From Talaromyces rugulosus (lineage: Eukaryota > Ascomycota > Eurotiomycetes > Eurotiales > Trichocomaceae): a stretch of 64,000 nt of DNA. Where the stretch lies: positions 6,076,001 through 6,140,000 of the forward strand of contig NC_049561.1 in assembly GCF_013368755.1 (NCBI RefSeq). Reading direction: 5' to 3'. The notes beneath the pieces are model-generated. The model searched no databases, had not been told where the DNA came from, and worked only from the letters and a program-made list of their open reading frames with translations. The position numbers and the translations under genes were made by a program. Below are positions 23,131 through 37,100 of the stretch, piece by piece (within the stretch, counting starts at the first letter, position 1; each line of letters opens with the position of its first letter).

Positions 23131-25018
23131 AGTTAAAAAAAAAAAAAAAAGGCAGCGTCAGGATGATTGACGAAAAGAGTCGGCTGCAGATTGGCGCGTC
23201 ATGGGAGGTGCATTTGAATCTAGATGGGCAACAGGCGTGGGGCTGTTGCCGCCGCGGATGGGCCCAGGTAGAGTGACATGCGAGCAGGGGCCAAGACGCC
23301 CTCTAGTTAGCGAGCTTGCTGTAATTATTGTTCATTGTTGTGGCGATGATGCAGTGGTGCTGATGCATCTGGAGAGCTGCAGCTGCGTCAGCCCTAGACC
23401 GGCCGAATGGAGCCATTGACATGGCAAGGTTTCTTGATGCCAGAAGAGATGGATGAAGATGAGAGACGGAGACGGAGAGAGAGAGGAAGGTGGAGGCTGC
23501 TAGCCGCTTAGAGGCCGCGGGCGAACTGGGGCAGGCTACGGCGACCTAGGCTACTAGCGGGCGAGGAGTGCGTCTCCTTCCACTCGAGCTGGCGAAGCGT
23601 GGACAGCGGAGGATTCTCACTCTCCACTTCCAAGTTCCTACAGAAAATGGTAATCATCTCATAGACAGCCTGTGTACAGAGTGCATCCTGGCCATCAATG
23701 TGTCGGTATAAGTGTATATAGTACGGCGTATGCAATATGTATGGGTACGGCACGATACCGCGATACGGTATCGGCCGGTACAGGTCGGCTCGGCAGGGCA
23801 GGCTCGTGCGTCTTGCCGTTAGTCTACTATCCATAAGAGAGCATCTGCATCTACTACCAAGTCAGTGTGAAACACGATAAGAGAAGTGTACTTGACGCTG
23901 TTGACCCCTAGTTATAGCGTCAAATCACTGGCCAAGAAAGCACTTTGTCGCTACTGCTAAGTCGCTTGCGTTTTCTTGCCCTGTGATTGGGCTCATCGCC
24001 TGCCAATCAGCAGCCCAGATGGCCATTCAGGGTTCAATCTATATCAGACAGTTATTATACCATTATATATTACTTGTCTAAACATTGATGTTTTTTTTTA
24101 TATATACAATATGTATCTATTCTATGTACATTGATGTTTTTTTTACATTTCATCTAGCTGAACAAGAAGCTCGACGAGACAACCTTGATAGAGGCAACTT
24201 TAGGCTGTTTTAACTCTCAACTCGCGATCCTGGCGACGATCAGACCAGCCTAGTGTGGCCATCACGGCGTCACGCTGGCCAAGCTCTGTGACTGGCTGCT
24301 AGGGGGAACTCATTAAAAATAGAGAATAAAAATAAAAACCACACTCGAGCTTCTCTTCCGCTTTGCCGTGTTGGGCTCTTTTTGGGCCCGTTTCTGTCCT
24401 AATGACTTGATGACTATATTTCCCCGCTTCATGGTGGTCATCACAGAGTTTCGCCGTTCACAAGCTGAAGCACTCGGACCTCTAGCATCATTATACCAAA
24501 TATTTTACTTTGTTTTATTTTATTTTTTCAGACTTTCTTTCAATGAAAAAAATCAATATTAATCAGGGACAACATCCCTGCAAGTCTCCTCATACTAGTA
24601 AATACAATGATAAAAAAATAAAATTGTCGACATCGTTACTTTAGTCTATTATTACACGCATGCGACTCCGTAGCTCCTAACGAGCTAGGCTAGCCTCAGT
24701 GGCATAGGATCGACATGACTAAGAGTTGGAGATCGGACACTTCTCCCCAAAGTTCAAACCGTCTTTGGCTTTGGCGCGATAAATTACGAGCAGCAATAAT
24801 TAAAAAAATTAGGTCTCGTGTTGTTAATAATTTTTTTTCCCCATCAACTGGTGTAGGATACTCGCAAGCCTCTCGGCTCGAGCTGACTCGCCCTGGAGGC
24901 AACGATGTAGGTCCATGCGCTGCTGATCGAGATCATAGCCACCACATGACTAGCATAGGATATACATATATACAAATCTATACAAGTACATATACTTATA
25001 TCTATCTATCCATCTGTG

Positions 25019-25041
25019 TATATATATATATATATATATAT
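25019..25041. repeat. (TA)n microsatellite
   Basis: Uninterrupted TA dinucleotides inside a longer TATA-rich stretch (24960-25080). Confidence 0.85.
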
Positions 25042-27815
25042 TTATATTTATTTATTCATACGTAAATAAATATACATGCACATGCCTGCCCATCGGTACA
25101 ATCTGCAAATGCAGCCAGGTTACACAATGTACCCGTGATCATCCACAAAACATCGCGACGTACCGTACCCGTATTATACAGGTATGGAACGGCTGCAGGT
25201 AATCTCGCTAGAGCGGGACTAACCCGAACAGGTTAGTACATGGCGCAATCTGTCATGCAGCCTCAAGAACTATCCTAGACCTGTTTTGGCTTTTACCATG
25301 CTCTCTCTTCCTTGTTAATATTGATCTTAATATTATATATACTCGGCTAAAAAATTTGCCCACAGGGGTAAGTAATCTTTTCTATAATGCGATTGACTTT
25401 TTTTTTTTTTTTCAGGAATATAACGCAGAGCAACAGCCAAAAAAACAGTCGGGGCAAATCGGGAAGATTGCCTTTGTCAACGCTCAAGAACTCGGCAGGA
25501 ACGCCGCGGCACGTGCGTGGTCCACTATAGGCTAGTTCTTGTACTACTATGGAACTACTTCTGGTGAACTGTCCCTCGAACAAATATTATTGTTGTTATT
25601 ATTATTATTATTGTGCAAGCTTCTCTCAGGGAATCCTACGGCAGAGCTCAGACAATCCTGAACCGGTCTGTCGACGGCCAGACCGAGTTTATCTTACTAG
25701 TATCAGGCTACCAGCAACGGCCTAAGCAGGTCGACACGAACGGCTCGTGGCTGAGTTCATTTCTTTTTTAATATCCAAAAGACGATATTAATATCAAAAC
25801 ACCATGTAATTATGATGATCGCACTCACAACGAGACCAGGGCCAGAGCCTATGTTAGGAAAGCCGAGCCGAACTACGTTTTATGTGCTATCACGTATCAA
25901 GCTATTACTACATAGTACGTCGTACGTAGCACAATAATAATGATATTATTAGCGACTAGGCCTAACAGCCTAACTCATTTACTAACACTGATTCACGGAT
26001 CCACCGACTATCACCGGACAAAATACGCCGTCTCGCGCGACTGATCGACCAAGGACGGGAGATAGCCATTCTATTCTCTCAATCCCTCTCTAGTACGTAA
26101 CAAAACATTGAAGAAAAAAAGACAAGTAAAAAAGCAAGGGGGAAATAATTAAAATTAAAATTAAACTCCCCGGCTGATCGACATCCTCGCCCAGAAATCC
26201 TCTCAGCCCGGAGGAATAAATCCATAATAATTGACCTAACAATGATGATACCACACCAACACTAACTGTCCCACGTTATTTTAGCCCGCCAAAAGAGAGA
26301 ACGCCGCACACGGATTTCCTAATCGGGCAATATCACATTTGGCCCAACGCACGCCACACAAAATCCTTTGTCTGTTTTTTTTTTTTTTTTTTTTTTAACT
26401 GACTGTCTATCTTGCCAGGTGGCAACTAATGCCGTCTATGTCTAGCCTGACAACTCAGAATTCTAATTTCGACGAGTGGAGCGATTATTTGTTGGTTATT
26501 CTTTAATCCTCTGTAGTACCTATGTCGTAGTGTTGTTATTATATTTTTATTATGTATTTATTTCTATTACTATACCATACTATAGTTGACATCGGCATCT
26601 CCGGCAGTAGCGAAAAATAGAAGCATCTGTATCCTCTTTTCGATCTTGAACCGAGAGGGGGGAAATAATAATAATGATAATAATAATAAATTAAATTAAA
26701 TTAAGATTCAAAAAATAATCCAAACGTTTAATACTTAATAGGAATATTATACATAAGCATCCTGCTCCCTTGGGCGTCACTAAATCGAGCCGGAAATGCA
26801 CGTCGACTTCCCCCCGAAGAGCTAATGCGCCGATGGCCAGGATCTTAAAGTGTTTCTTTGCTCTTTGTTTTTGTTTTTTAAATTTTTTTTTAGGGATCTA
26901 CCTGCGTTGTGCATGCATGCATGCAATCTGTATGCACTCTTCTCCATCGAGTAATTGGCTTCCTGCATGGCTGAAACGTGTTATTTATTACCCTGCCAGT
27001 CTATCCGGAAGAAGATAATAGGAGTGGGGGGAGTAAACATTGGACATCATTAAAAAGTCAATTCCTCAGACGATCAGCAATTTTTTCCCTTTTTTTTTAA
27101 CGCCTGCAGGGAAATTCTTCCAAAAAAAAAAAAAAAAACGCCCCTCCAGTTAGTAGTTACTACGTACATCTCAACGAATACAACGTGCAAAGTGGGTATT
27201 ACGTGTTATTCCTATGGCTATTGTAACGCCAGGATGCTGATCGTCAAACACCGCCGCCGCCGCCATTCCCCGGGCCTAAAACAAAAAAGAAAAGAAAAAT
27301 ACACGCTCAACTCAGCAAATCATGGGCAGATCTGAAACTCGGGAATGGTTGCCGGGGTGGTTTGTCTCGAGCTGATTCGATCAATCGTCAAATTGAATGG
27401 AGATTTGACGCCGAGACGGAGACTAAGGGGGATGATTTTCGGCTGACGTTGCACTACCAAAGTAGCTTCTTTTTCTTTTCTTTTTTTCTCTCTTTAGCTT
27501 CTTTTGTTGATCGTGTGCTGTGTGTAACTCTTAATAATTAGTGACTAGTTATTGGGTATATTGACAGCTCATGTAAGTTGAGGCTTTGCCTTTTGTATAT
27601 GATTTGATGTATATTCAAGATCATTCTTATGTAAAGCTCAATATATCATACGAACAACTCAATTAGCATGTCAATATATGAAATCAAATTCCCGCTCAAC
27701 ATGAACAACAGCAACAGCAACATAAAAAAAAAAGAAAAAAAAAAAAACGCTATCCAACACGCAGAGGGTATCAGACCATACTAACTAAGCACAAAACAAC
27801 CGGCAAAGACACATC

Positions 27816-30800
27816 CTACCGTCGTCCCAGCGTCCCCGTCATTCTGCTACTCCCACTGCTCGCCATCAAACTCTGCTTGACAATGGCATCGGCCGCTGCC
27901 GCCGCCGCCAACCGCTCCTTCTGGCGGCTGCGGTCGCGCAGATAACCTGCTGCTTCTGGGCGCATGCGGAGGATGCGCAGAATCATGTCATCGTTGGGGT
28001 CTGCTTGCGCCTCACGCCATTTTTCTGCCTTTGCTTTACGCATTGTGCCGACGTTGCGGACAAACATCACGCTCTTGGCTCGTTTCACGGGGACGCCCAG
28101 CATGCCAGACCCGCCCAGGTGGCTGGAGCCTGTCGATGCAGATGGCCTGCCCTTGTTGGCCTGCTGTCTTGCTGCTGTTGCTGATGCCATGCGCTCGCTC
28201 GTGCGTACCAGTGTGTCCGTCGGCTCAAAATAGAAGAAGTTGAGAGACTGGATCTCGTGGTATTTGGGCGACTTTAGGATATCCAGCGAGACTCCGTTGG
28301 ACTCCCCAGTCACTTCGTCCGGAACCTGGAAGAAAACCAACAGCAATTCGAGCCACTTGGATACAATATCGACTTCTTGCTGTGTCAGCGGCCGCTGGTG
28401 CGACGGCTTGTCTGAAAGAGGTGGCACAAGAAGACCCTCAATCGTGACCAATACTTCTTTCCACAGCCGAGCCATGACCATCTTCATCGCCTCCGATGTC
28501 AGTGTCTTGTCCATTATGGCAAAGTTGTCGTTAAAGTACGTAAAGAGAGGATCGAGGGCTAGTTCAATCTCCTCTTGTGTTGGCATCATCGATGTGTTTG
28601 CAGACCGATTGCGACTGAGGAAGTTGGAAAAGCTCGTAAGACCACGGTTCAGCATTGCTTTCAGCGCCCTTCGCGAAAGAGAGTGGCTGATATAAGCCGA
28701 AAGCTATACACAGATGTTAGAAATTGTGTCCTCCTGTTCAACAATTCGAAATCACTAACCTTTTCGGTAATCTTCCGAGTCATCTCCTTCTCCGTCCGCT
28801 TCAACGTTCGGAAACACTTTCCAAAGTAGAACTGAATGTCGTCTCGTTCACCTTCCATACTGACTCGAAGCAGAACACGCCCTTGCGTATCCAGATCCAG
28901 CCAGAACTCACGCGGAAGAAAATCACTAAAGTGGGCCGGATCCAGCTTGAGCGACGTCCGTCCCACGTAGTCATGGTCGCCAACTGCATCCCAGTCCCAC
29001 ACTGTGGCAATAATATTCAGTGGCCCTCTAGTGGTGATGTCGACCGAATTATCCCACCGAGGATTTAGATTGCGGTACACAATGTGAGTCTTGGCTATAC
29101 GCTTCTGGTACTCATCCGTCAGAACGACGTATGGGTCACTCCACCCGTCAATGTCGCACGCCTTCAAATCCTCTCCTTCAACAATTTTGACGGTAAAGAC
29201 ATAGGTCGTCGCCTTGCGAACCTTTTGCTGAGCTAGGGGAGGGCTGTGTTTTGCAATCACGTCCGCGCACGCATCCACGTTGATCTCCTTTTCCAGCTTC
29301 TCAAGCTGACCAACCGCGTAGTTGATGTTGTTCAATTTGACAAGAGACTGCGTTTATTAGAACTCAGAAATATATGAAAGGGAGCAATAAGACATACCTC
29401 TGGCAAGAATTGAAACGGCTCAATTTTTTCCTTGGAGTTCCATGCTTCCTTGGCCATTTGCATAAACCTCTCTTGTCTGCTTTGTACAACGGTAGCCTCT
29501 TGGTCTGGCGATAGTCGGTCCATCTCCTTGATGAATGCTTGTTCGAGCAATTCACAGTACTTGGCGATTCCGCGTCCAATAGACTTGGATAACGCAGTCA
29601 TAAACTTGGCGTATTGGAAATCGTCATCCCACCCCAGATTCACAAGCTCCTCGACAACCTGGTTGAATGAGCGAAATATGTCAACTGCAGAGACACTGTG
29701 CCGTAGTTCGTCATCTGAAAGCGTGTTTGACTCATCACTCCTGACCGCATATGTGTCTTGTTTACTGGCTTGCTCAACCCAATCCATGATTTTTCCTTCG
29801 GCTTGATAGATCCACTGCCAGACAAAGCCAGAGAGCAAATCCTCAACAGGAACGGGGAAACGTGTCCTATAACATCTATTAGTCACAGATCAGTAGTATA
29901 CTCAATTCTCTTAACTTACTCAGGGAGTGCGTCCGAATGCAGGCGTCTGATCGAAGAAAACGCCTTGTAGAGATCAAAGCCATCCTCAATGGGAATTTCT
30001 ACGTTTTGGTCTTTTGCTCGTTGCATGAGTCTGATGACAATATCCTGTGCATCATGTGCAAACATCGGCAGCACACATCCTAGCAATATGTCCAATGGAC
30101 TGACCCTGTTCCAACCAGTTAGCTTTGTTGATCTTTCAGTAAAAACAAAAACTCACCCCATAATTACAGGATTCTTCCTGTATCGTTTCTGGATCTTTTT
30201 CCCCAGCTTCATAATCGATTCCCCTAGCTGAGTAACGTGGTATGCCTCCCATTCCGATTGATCCGCCGGTATGGATTCATCCAGAAGTCGTTGATAGCAT
30301 GTCTTGGCCTTTTCGAGAAGACCTTCTTGGACATGCTTCGCGAATGCGTCAAACTTGTGCGGCGTTTCTTCAAAATGAGGATCAGATCGGACGTGATGAT
30401 CCAAGACATACATGACTGGACCGATCGGACGAGGTTCTGGGTCATAGCAATGCATCATCACATCATACAGCTCGCGCAAGAGTGCTTCTCGTAGTGCCCA
30501 CAAAAGTTCACGCATCAAGACAGTATCAGGCGTAATCCACCGTTCTCTCTCAAAGACCACAGACGCCACAAAGCCGCCTCGTTTCTTGCCATCCTGCAAG
30601 GGCGCTTCCTTGACAAAGGTAAATGCGGAATCTACCGTTTCGATGTCGATTTTCTGATCCATAAACTTCTCGCGGATGACATCCAGAAATAAAACTACTC
30701 GAGAAGAAGCTGGAACCCGCCAACGCAAGCATATTTCATTTAGAAGTTCGGTGGATTGTTTAGACAGCAACTTCATGGATGGAACTTCAGCCGTCGCCTC

Positions 30801-32108
30801 TGTGGCTTCTAGCTTCTGGTCCTGGATATCATATATGAGGGCCCGGGAGAGGATAGCTCGATAGAGAGAGCGCGGATCGGATGGAATGAAAGTGTAGATG
30901 CTATCTGGCTCTGCCCCATCCGCCAAGGACATTGAGCTTAGGTCAATAGGTTGATCAATCACATACGAAATGCGATTCGACCTATTTGAATTCGGTGACG
31001 ACAGGTCGGGAACATCCCCTGAAGCATCCTGAGCCAAGGCATTGAACTGGGGCAGGGCGCTCCCTGGAGTGCTCTTTGCAAGCTCGGGGTTGGATTGCAC
31101 AATTGCCAGCATCATCTGTGAAAGGTCCGGCCCCTCACCACGTTTCCATGCTTCGTAGGCTTCATCGTCGGGGAAATCGTCTCTGGATAAAGTTTTTCCG
31201 GTCTTCAAGGTCAAGTGAGCCTGGTAGTTCTTCAGGTCCTGAAGCGCAGCCTTTTCCGACCATGTAGTCTTATTCCTATTGATATCATCTTGGGCTTGGA
31301 ACGAACTAATCCCGAATATTTTGGCGACAAATAGCACAAGTGGCATGTCTTTGACGTCGTAGCTCACAGGGGCAATTGTCTCGATTGTCGCTTTAGACGG
31401 TCCATTAGATTCGGTAAGATCCTGGTCATGGGCCAGCAATTTGCTTTCCAGCACCGCCAGCCTGCTAGTTAGTTCTGGTCTGTCCTTTGCCCAGTCGTGT
31501 TCCTTCAAAATAAGAGTAATAAGACGGACAAAAAGCGCAACGTGTCGATCAACCATCAGACTCCAGCTGTCGTCACTAGAGTCTTTCCCTTTTCCTAGTT
31601 CCTTGGTTGCATTGGAAAAAAAGATCAAAACCAGGTCCTCAACACGGCGATCTTGCTCCATACGCCTCTTGAAAGACTGCTCTTTCAGTGCATTCAAGAA
31701 GATAGCAAACGTTCGTATCACCAATGGATCCTTGTATTCCTTTCGCCTTTCAGTGCCGACCAGGATCCCCGTAAGTCTCTTTTCGAGCTCTGCTATGAAT
31801 CCATGTGGAAACCTTGTGCTTTTCGAGTCCCTGAGCCGAACAAAGTCTCCGAGGAGATCCTGCAACGACGACGATGACCGGCGTACATGGCTGTTGGGGC
31901 CTGGCGCCTTTTGTGTGCGCCGCGCTCGAGGTTGGAGGAGATGCGACAAGTATGCAACTCGAAGTGCATAGGAATAGGCGTCGGTTGAACTTAACAGGCG
32001 CTTTCGAGAAGAATTGGACAGACTGCGAGAATGAGAGTGTTTTCCTTCATTTTGCAGGCTGTTTAGGCGACGATTGACGCCACTGGATCGGTTTGAGGCC
32101 GTCGACAT
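27816..32108 (-). CDS. ync13: Munc13/Ync13-like C2 and MUN domain protein
   Basis: Exons 32108-30157, 30105-29920, 29866-29398, 29347-28760 and 28703-27816 give 1360 aa; four introns of 50-56 nt. Start at 32108 is supported by an in-frame TGA just upstream. The helical MUN-type region spans much of the middle (about 380-860 and again after the C2). A C2 domain is inserted at about 915-1030 (FTVKIVEGEDLKACDIDGWSDPYVVL, shown here in part: GEDLKACDIDGWSDPYV), with the acidic Ca2+-loop residues present. The C-terminus is basic and low-complexity. The closest named relative I recall is fission yeast Ync13, which acts in vesicle fusion and septum integrity during cytokinesis; the same role is inferred. 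Confidence 0.88.
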
Positions 32109-33052
32109 TAGTTTCAGCAAGTTTATTGATCGCTTCTTATCTCAGGGCTCGGTGGCGTATATATTTTGAATTGGAAGACCATCGGGTACACAATGCAAGT
32201 GACTTTCGGGCACAGTTTGAGGAGTGGCGTGATCCCCAAGTGCTCGCCGTGAGAGAAATCGTAGTGATATTGGGCGAGGATTCGCACTGCAGGGTGGACA
32301 GCGCCTGTTGCAATGTAGATAGTATTTATTTTTTTCGTAAATGAGTCGTGAAAGAGGGGGAGGTGAAACAACACACTGACGTAGCTTACCGCTCCGCCCA
32401 GCGGGCTATTATGGGAAACACTGGCTAGCGGCGCGCCAAGAAGCCGCCGTCGCCAATGACCCCGACACCGTGAACTACTTTTCAAGCGGCATTGTCAATC
32501 ACATGAGTAGCGTGTCCGAGGCCAATTTTTTTTAGCCAGTCGATGATCACAATTATGGCACAATCAGGGCGGATTCTGATATCTATGTTTGGGGCGAGAC
32601 CGGTCGGCGGCAACGTTGGGGTTAGTTCTATTATTATACACTACGAGACAACAAATACATAATAGCGGTCTGGAGGTGTCACCATTCAATTTCTGTTTGG
32701 AATTTTCGAATATCTAATTGTCCGGCATAAATAGTACATTACGCCCGTAGCCAGAAGGCTCCCAGTATAGCGTGAACCCAAAAAAAAAATGTGGCAATCA
32801 AAGCACGTAGAATGTTGACACGCCATTTTCCCCCGGATTGTTGGGATAAATATGCCGTGCAAATAATCTTGCAAACTGAAGAGAGAAGGAAATGTAAATG
32901 AGAGATGGCAGACGCCTAGGAAAGCCTGCTCGAAGGAATGCCTTGGACTTGATACTGGAAACTCGGAATTGGACCTTCTAAATAGTCTCGTTGTTGAACA
33001 GTTCATTGACGCCGAGGAAAAGCTGCTTTATGTACATATAATCACAAAGAAA
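32109..33052. other. Intergenic region upstream of the ync13-like gene
   Basis: 944 bp; scattered short frames without family features. Presumed ync13 promoter and NDUFB8 3' flank. Confidence 0.5.
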
Positions 33053-33648
33053 TCACCATGTGTCCTCGCCGGATTTGCGGGCCTGTTTTCATCGCTTAGA
33101 ATTAGCTTATCCAAGGTGCACCAGGACATATATCAAGACTTACCGGCACAGCTTCAGAGCCACCCAGTTCCTTTTCGAGTCCATCCGGGAATGTTCGAGG
33201 AGTGCTTGGCTTGTCTGGGTAATACATGCTGACTAGGCCACAGAAGCCGAGGAAGGTGACAACAAAAGTGCCGACCGACAACAAGGCCTTTTTCGATGTG
33301 ACATGAGTGTACTGCTCAGGGCTGAAAACTCCCAGGATATCATTGTCTTCGTGAATAGGCTCTCCAAAGTTACGTCTCTCCTGCTTATCCCACCATTGGG
33401 CATTGGGGTCGCGGAACTGGCGTTTGATAGCGGGAGGGTTGGGGTAGTTGCCATTCTGCAAAGAACCTAGGTCAGCCAATTTCACGACACTTGCGCTTAT
33501 CTGTATGACTCCCTACCAGATGAGGGTCCTCATCCTCTACCGTAGCTCGAAGAGCTCGTGCTTGAGAGAAAGCGGCGCGGGGGACGGCGAAGCGAGAGGC
33601 AGTTGCGGCTTGAGGCAAGCGCCTCGTCAATAGCTGGCGAGACAGCAT
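33053..33648 (-). CDS. Complex I subunit NDUFB8/ASHI-like
   Basis: Exons 33648-33517, 33455-33144 and 33082-33053 give 157 aa. An accessory subunit of NADH:ubiquinone oxidoreductase in the inner mitochondrial membrane. The N-terminus (MLSRQLLTRRLPQAAT) is a typical presequence. The body holds NYPNPPAIKRQFRDPNAQWW, one membrane segment (VGTFVVTFLGFCGLVSMYY) and the conserved YPDKPSTPRTFPDGLEKELG. The last exon contributes only ARKSGEDTW; without it the protein would run into intron sequence. It is divergent from SWR1 with 480 bp between starts. Confidence 0.87.
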
Positions 33649-34128
33649 CTAAAGGCTGGAATTAGTCAAATGCATCTGTTGTCAGCACACTGGAGCAGCA
33701 CGCACCGTTGCGCCCGGGGTCAATTGGGTCAAAGATGGCGAGAAGACAGCGCTTCGAGGGAGAGATGCAATAATCATGAAGTCGGGCGGGTTTGGTGAGG
33801 TAAGGAGCCGCCTTGGCGTTGCGTTGGGGGCCTGAGGGCTGAGGCAGCAACCCGCTGACATAACACATGTGCTCGAGACACCTCGCCGCTTTTAGATCAA
33901 ATTGCGTCGAGGGAGCGAAAATCAAACCTCCCACTGAATTCCGCCTGCCAGCCCTTCTTTTCATCGCCAGCCACGCACCAGCGCCGATAACTATGCCAGA
34001 CTCGCACAGGTGCTCCTACTCATAATTATCTATCTTTTGATGCCCAATTTGGCCCATTTATTCTCGTCTGTGCTGGGAAAGTTGGGGTCGACCGAAGAGA
34101 AGGCCCCTGTCGCGCCTAGTGACGAGAC
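33649..34128. promoter_or_regulatory. Divergent promoter between NDUFB8 gene and SWR1
   Basis: 480 bp between two divergent start codons, with no gene inside. No clear TATA box; individual factor sites not assigned. Confidence 0.5.
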
Positions 34129-37100
34129 ATGCAAAACGGCGTACCTAACGGGATCTCAACGCATGATGGACGCGTGACCCCCGAACCAAATGAGAATTTT
34201 CGCGTTTCATCTGAACTCGAGCTGACCGACAAAGCCGACGAATCCACGCAAACCCCAAATGGACACAAAGACGAAGACCTAGCTGACGTGCACCTGGATG
34301 CACCGCCGTCCAAGAGGCGAAAGCTTGCAGAGTTCGGACGATCCACGCCTCGACAAGTTTCGCCACCCTGGAAGAAGGTTGGAGTTGAAGGTCCAACATC
34401 ATTCATTGAAGAGGGTAGGCGGAAATCCTCGAGAACGAACGCGGTCCCTCTCGGCCTACAGCCACCTTCTGCCAAGAGGCAAACTCGAGCAACGCAAAAG
34501 GACCACAAGACAAAGGCCGTCTCCTCTCACCGAAAACCATCGGAATCTTCACCACATGCGCATGCGTCGGTTCGAGCTGCAAAAGGCGGGAGGCATTCTC
34601 TTGGGGCGAAATATCCCTCGTACGGGTCGTTAAACAATGCGTCTAGGGGGGAGTCTACAAGAAAGTCAAGCTCAAGGCTTTCCACCAGTGCCATCAATCA
34701 TGACAGCCCATTAGGAATTACGAAATCAGCCAACTCGCGCACGAGGTCCTACAGCTCGGCGAATGCGCCTGGTCGCGTGCAAGCGGGTGTCAACAACAGC
34801 TCGGGTACGAGACGATCGCGCCGCAATGCTTCTATCTCGATAGATGCGTCGCCATCCTCTTGTCAAGACTTTGATGGTAAAGATTGTTATAAAAACGAAA
34901 AAGATTTGCTAGAATCCGAAGGCGTTCCAAAGTATCCACGGTTGCGACTCAAATTCAAGAAAGGATCCGTTAGTGTTCAGCACCCTGGCCACGTTGTTGC
35001 CCCGAAGAAACACGCCTCATTCCGAGAGTGGATCGATAATGTCGATGTTCTAGCTGGAGAAAACGCGGTTTCCACGCCTCAGGATGCGGAACAAGAAGCT
35101 GGGAAACGGAACAGGGTGTTTGAGGCTGGTGAGCCTGGTGGGTTACTCACTCCACAGGTCTGCTCGGCTTGTCTGCCCGAACCGCAAGAAGAGCCTCCTC
35201 CACAGTATTCTCACCACGACCACCTTGTCGCACATGCTTTGTTCTTCCGCAAACTTCTAGACCAAGAACATAAACGCCATCGAAATACTGCTCGCCACCT
35301 TGCTCAGTCATGTGCCGAGGCATGGAGAAAAAGGAACAAGAGACCAGAGGATATTCTTCGCGAACAGGAAGAGGAAATCAAAGCCAAACGACGACAACTT
35401 ATCAGGGATCTCCAAAGACAATTTGATTTGGTTCGTGCAGAGGTCGATCGGGCTCGACTAGCTCGGTGGGAAGAGGAAAGAAAGGCCGAAAACCAGCAGG
35501 CGTTGAATCAAGCAATCAAGCAGTCGACTATGCTCTTTGAGAAAAGACGACAAGAAATCCTCGGGGTTGAGAGCGATATGGACGCTGCAAGTGAGGACAT
35601 TGACGACGAGGACGACGATGATTCGTCCGTTTCAAACGAAGATGAAAGCAATATGTCTAGTAGCGAAAGCGAAAGTGAAAGTGATGGCATTGCTGATGAC
35701 GACGAGGCGCTCACTGCCGAAGAATTGCGATTAAAATATGCGAATATCCCGGGCGCGCTTGCCTCTAAAGATGTCGATGCTGACTCGTCCGTGGTGTCCA
35801 CATCTCAATATACTCCACTGCCTGGGGAGGATTTCACGGAAAATGATGTTGCTTCCGAGGCAACTTCGCCTAATTTGTCAGCAAGAAACGAGAACCTTGA
35901 CGACGTCGACCCTACTTTACTTGATGCCAGTGACGAATCGACGGATATGGATGACGATATGGGCGACAGCGACCTGGATAGTAGTGAAGAACAAGGACTT
36001 GAAAATGATAGCGATGATGATAACAGTGATCCCAGTGATGGTGAGCCTGGCTTGCTCGGCTTCTTCTCATCAAAAGACCGTGTTTATAGCGGCGATATGA
36101 ATGATGCAGAAGGAGATGAGAGCGACGAAGTCGAAGACCAAGATGACGAAGTTACTCTTGTACCGACAGATCCACCTCAGGGGTCCGAAGAAGTTGGAGC
36201 TGTCCAATCGCAAGAGGATGCAGCCAAATCGGCAGATGTCCCTAATCCAGATGATGCTCCTGACTCTATGCCAAAAGAAACCCCACTTTCGAAGCAAGAT
36301 GACGAACAACATGATCCGTTGGTGCAAGATGAAGATCTTGGAGAGTCGCGACATAGCGGGGATGCTTCTAGCGAAGCGTCGCCAGGTACTGTTGCTACCA
36401 AACCATCGGAGCCAGACTCGGTTTCATCGTATGAAACTCAATTCGAGAAGCCTTCAGAGAATCCGGAATCAGCTATGCTCGCCGGTCTCAAAACGCCAAT
36501 TCCCCATCTGCTCAGGGGAACTTTGCGTGAGTATCAGCATTACGGGCTGGACTGGTTGGCAGGACTCTACGATAACCAGATCAATGGTATCCTCGCAGAT
36601 GAAATGGGTTTGGGGAAGACCATACAAACAATCGCCTTACTTGCACATCTAGCTGTCGAGCACGAGGTCTGGGGTCCTCACTTGGTTGTGGTGCCTACTA
36701 GTGTCATCCTCAACTGGGAAATGGAATTCAAAAAGTGGTGCCCAGGCTTCAAGATCATGACTTACTACGGCAATCAAGAAGAAAGAAAGCAGAAACGACG
36801 GGGTTGGACAGACGACAGCAGCTGGGATGTTTTGATTACGTCGTATCAACTCGTACTTCAAGATCAACAAGTGCTAAAGCGAAGAAACTGGCATTACATG
36901 GTTCTCGACGAGGCGCATAACATCAAAAACTTTCGGTCACAAAGGTGGCAAGCTCTGCTCACTTTCAAGACTCGAGCACGACTTCTTCTCACTGGAACGC
37001 CGCTTCAGAACAATTTGACGGAGCTATGGTCCCTCCTCTTCTTCCTCATGCCCTCGGATGAGGATGGCGCTGGTGTAGAAGGATTTGCAGATCTTCGAAA

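Larger units (their letters stand above)
22688..27815. other. 5.1-kb gene-free region upstream of cps1
   Basis: No reading frame with family features on either strand. It contains a purine-rich tract (22990-23130) immediately upstream of cps1, many poly-A/poly-T runs, a TA repeat, TTA/TAA tracts and a GCC run near 27250. It could hold long leaders, distal regulatory elements or unannotated non-coding RNA; nothing in the sequence decides. Confidence 0.45.
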
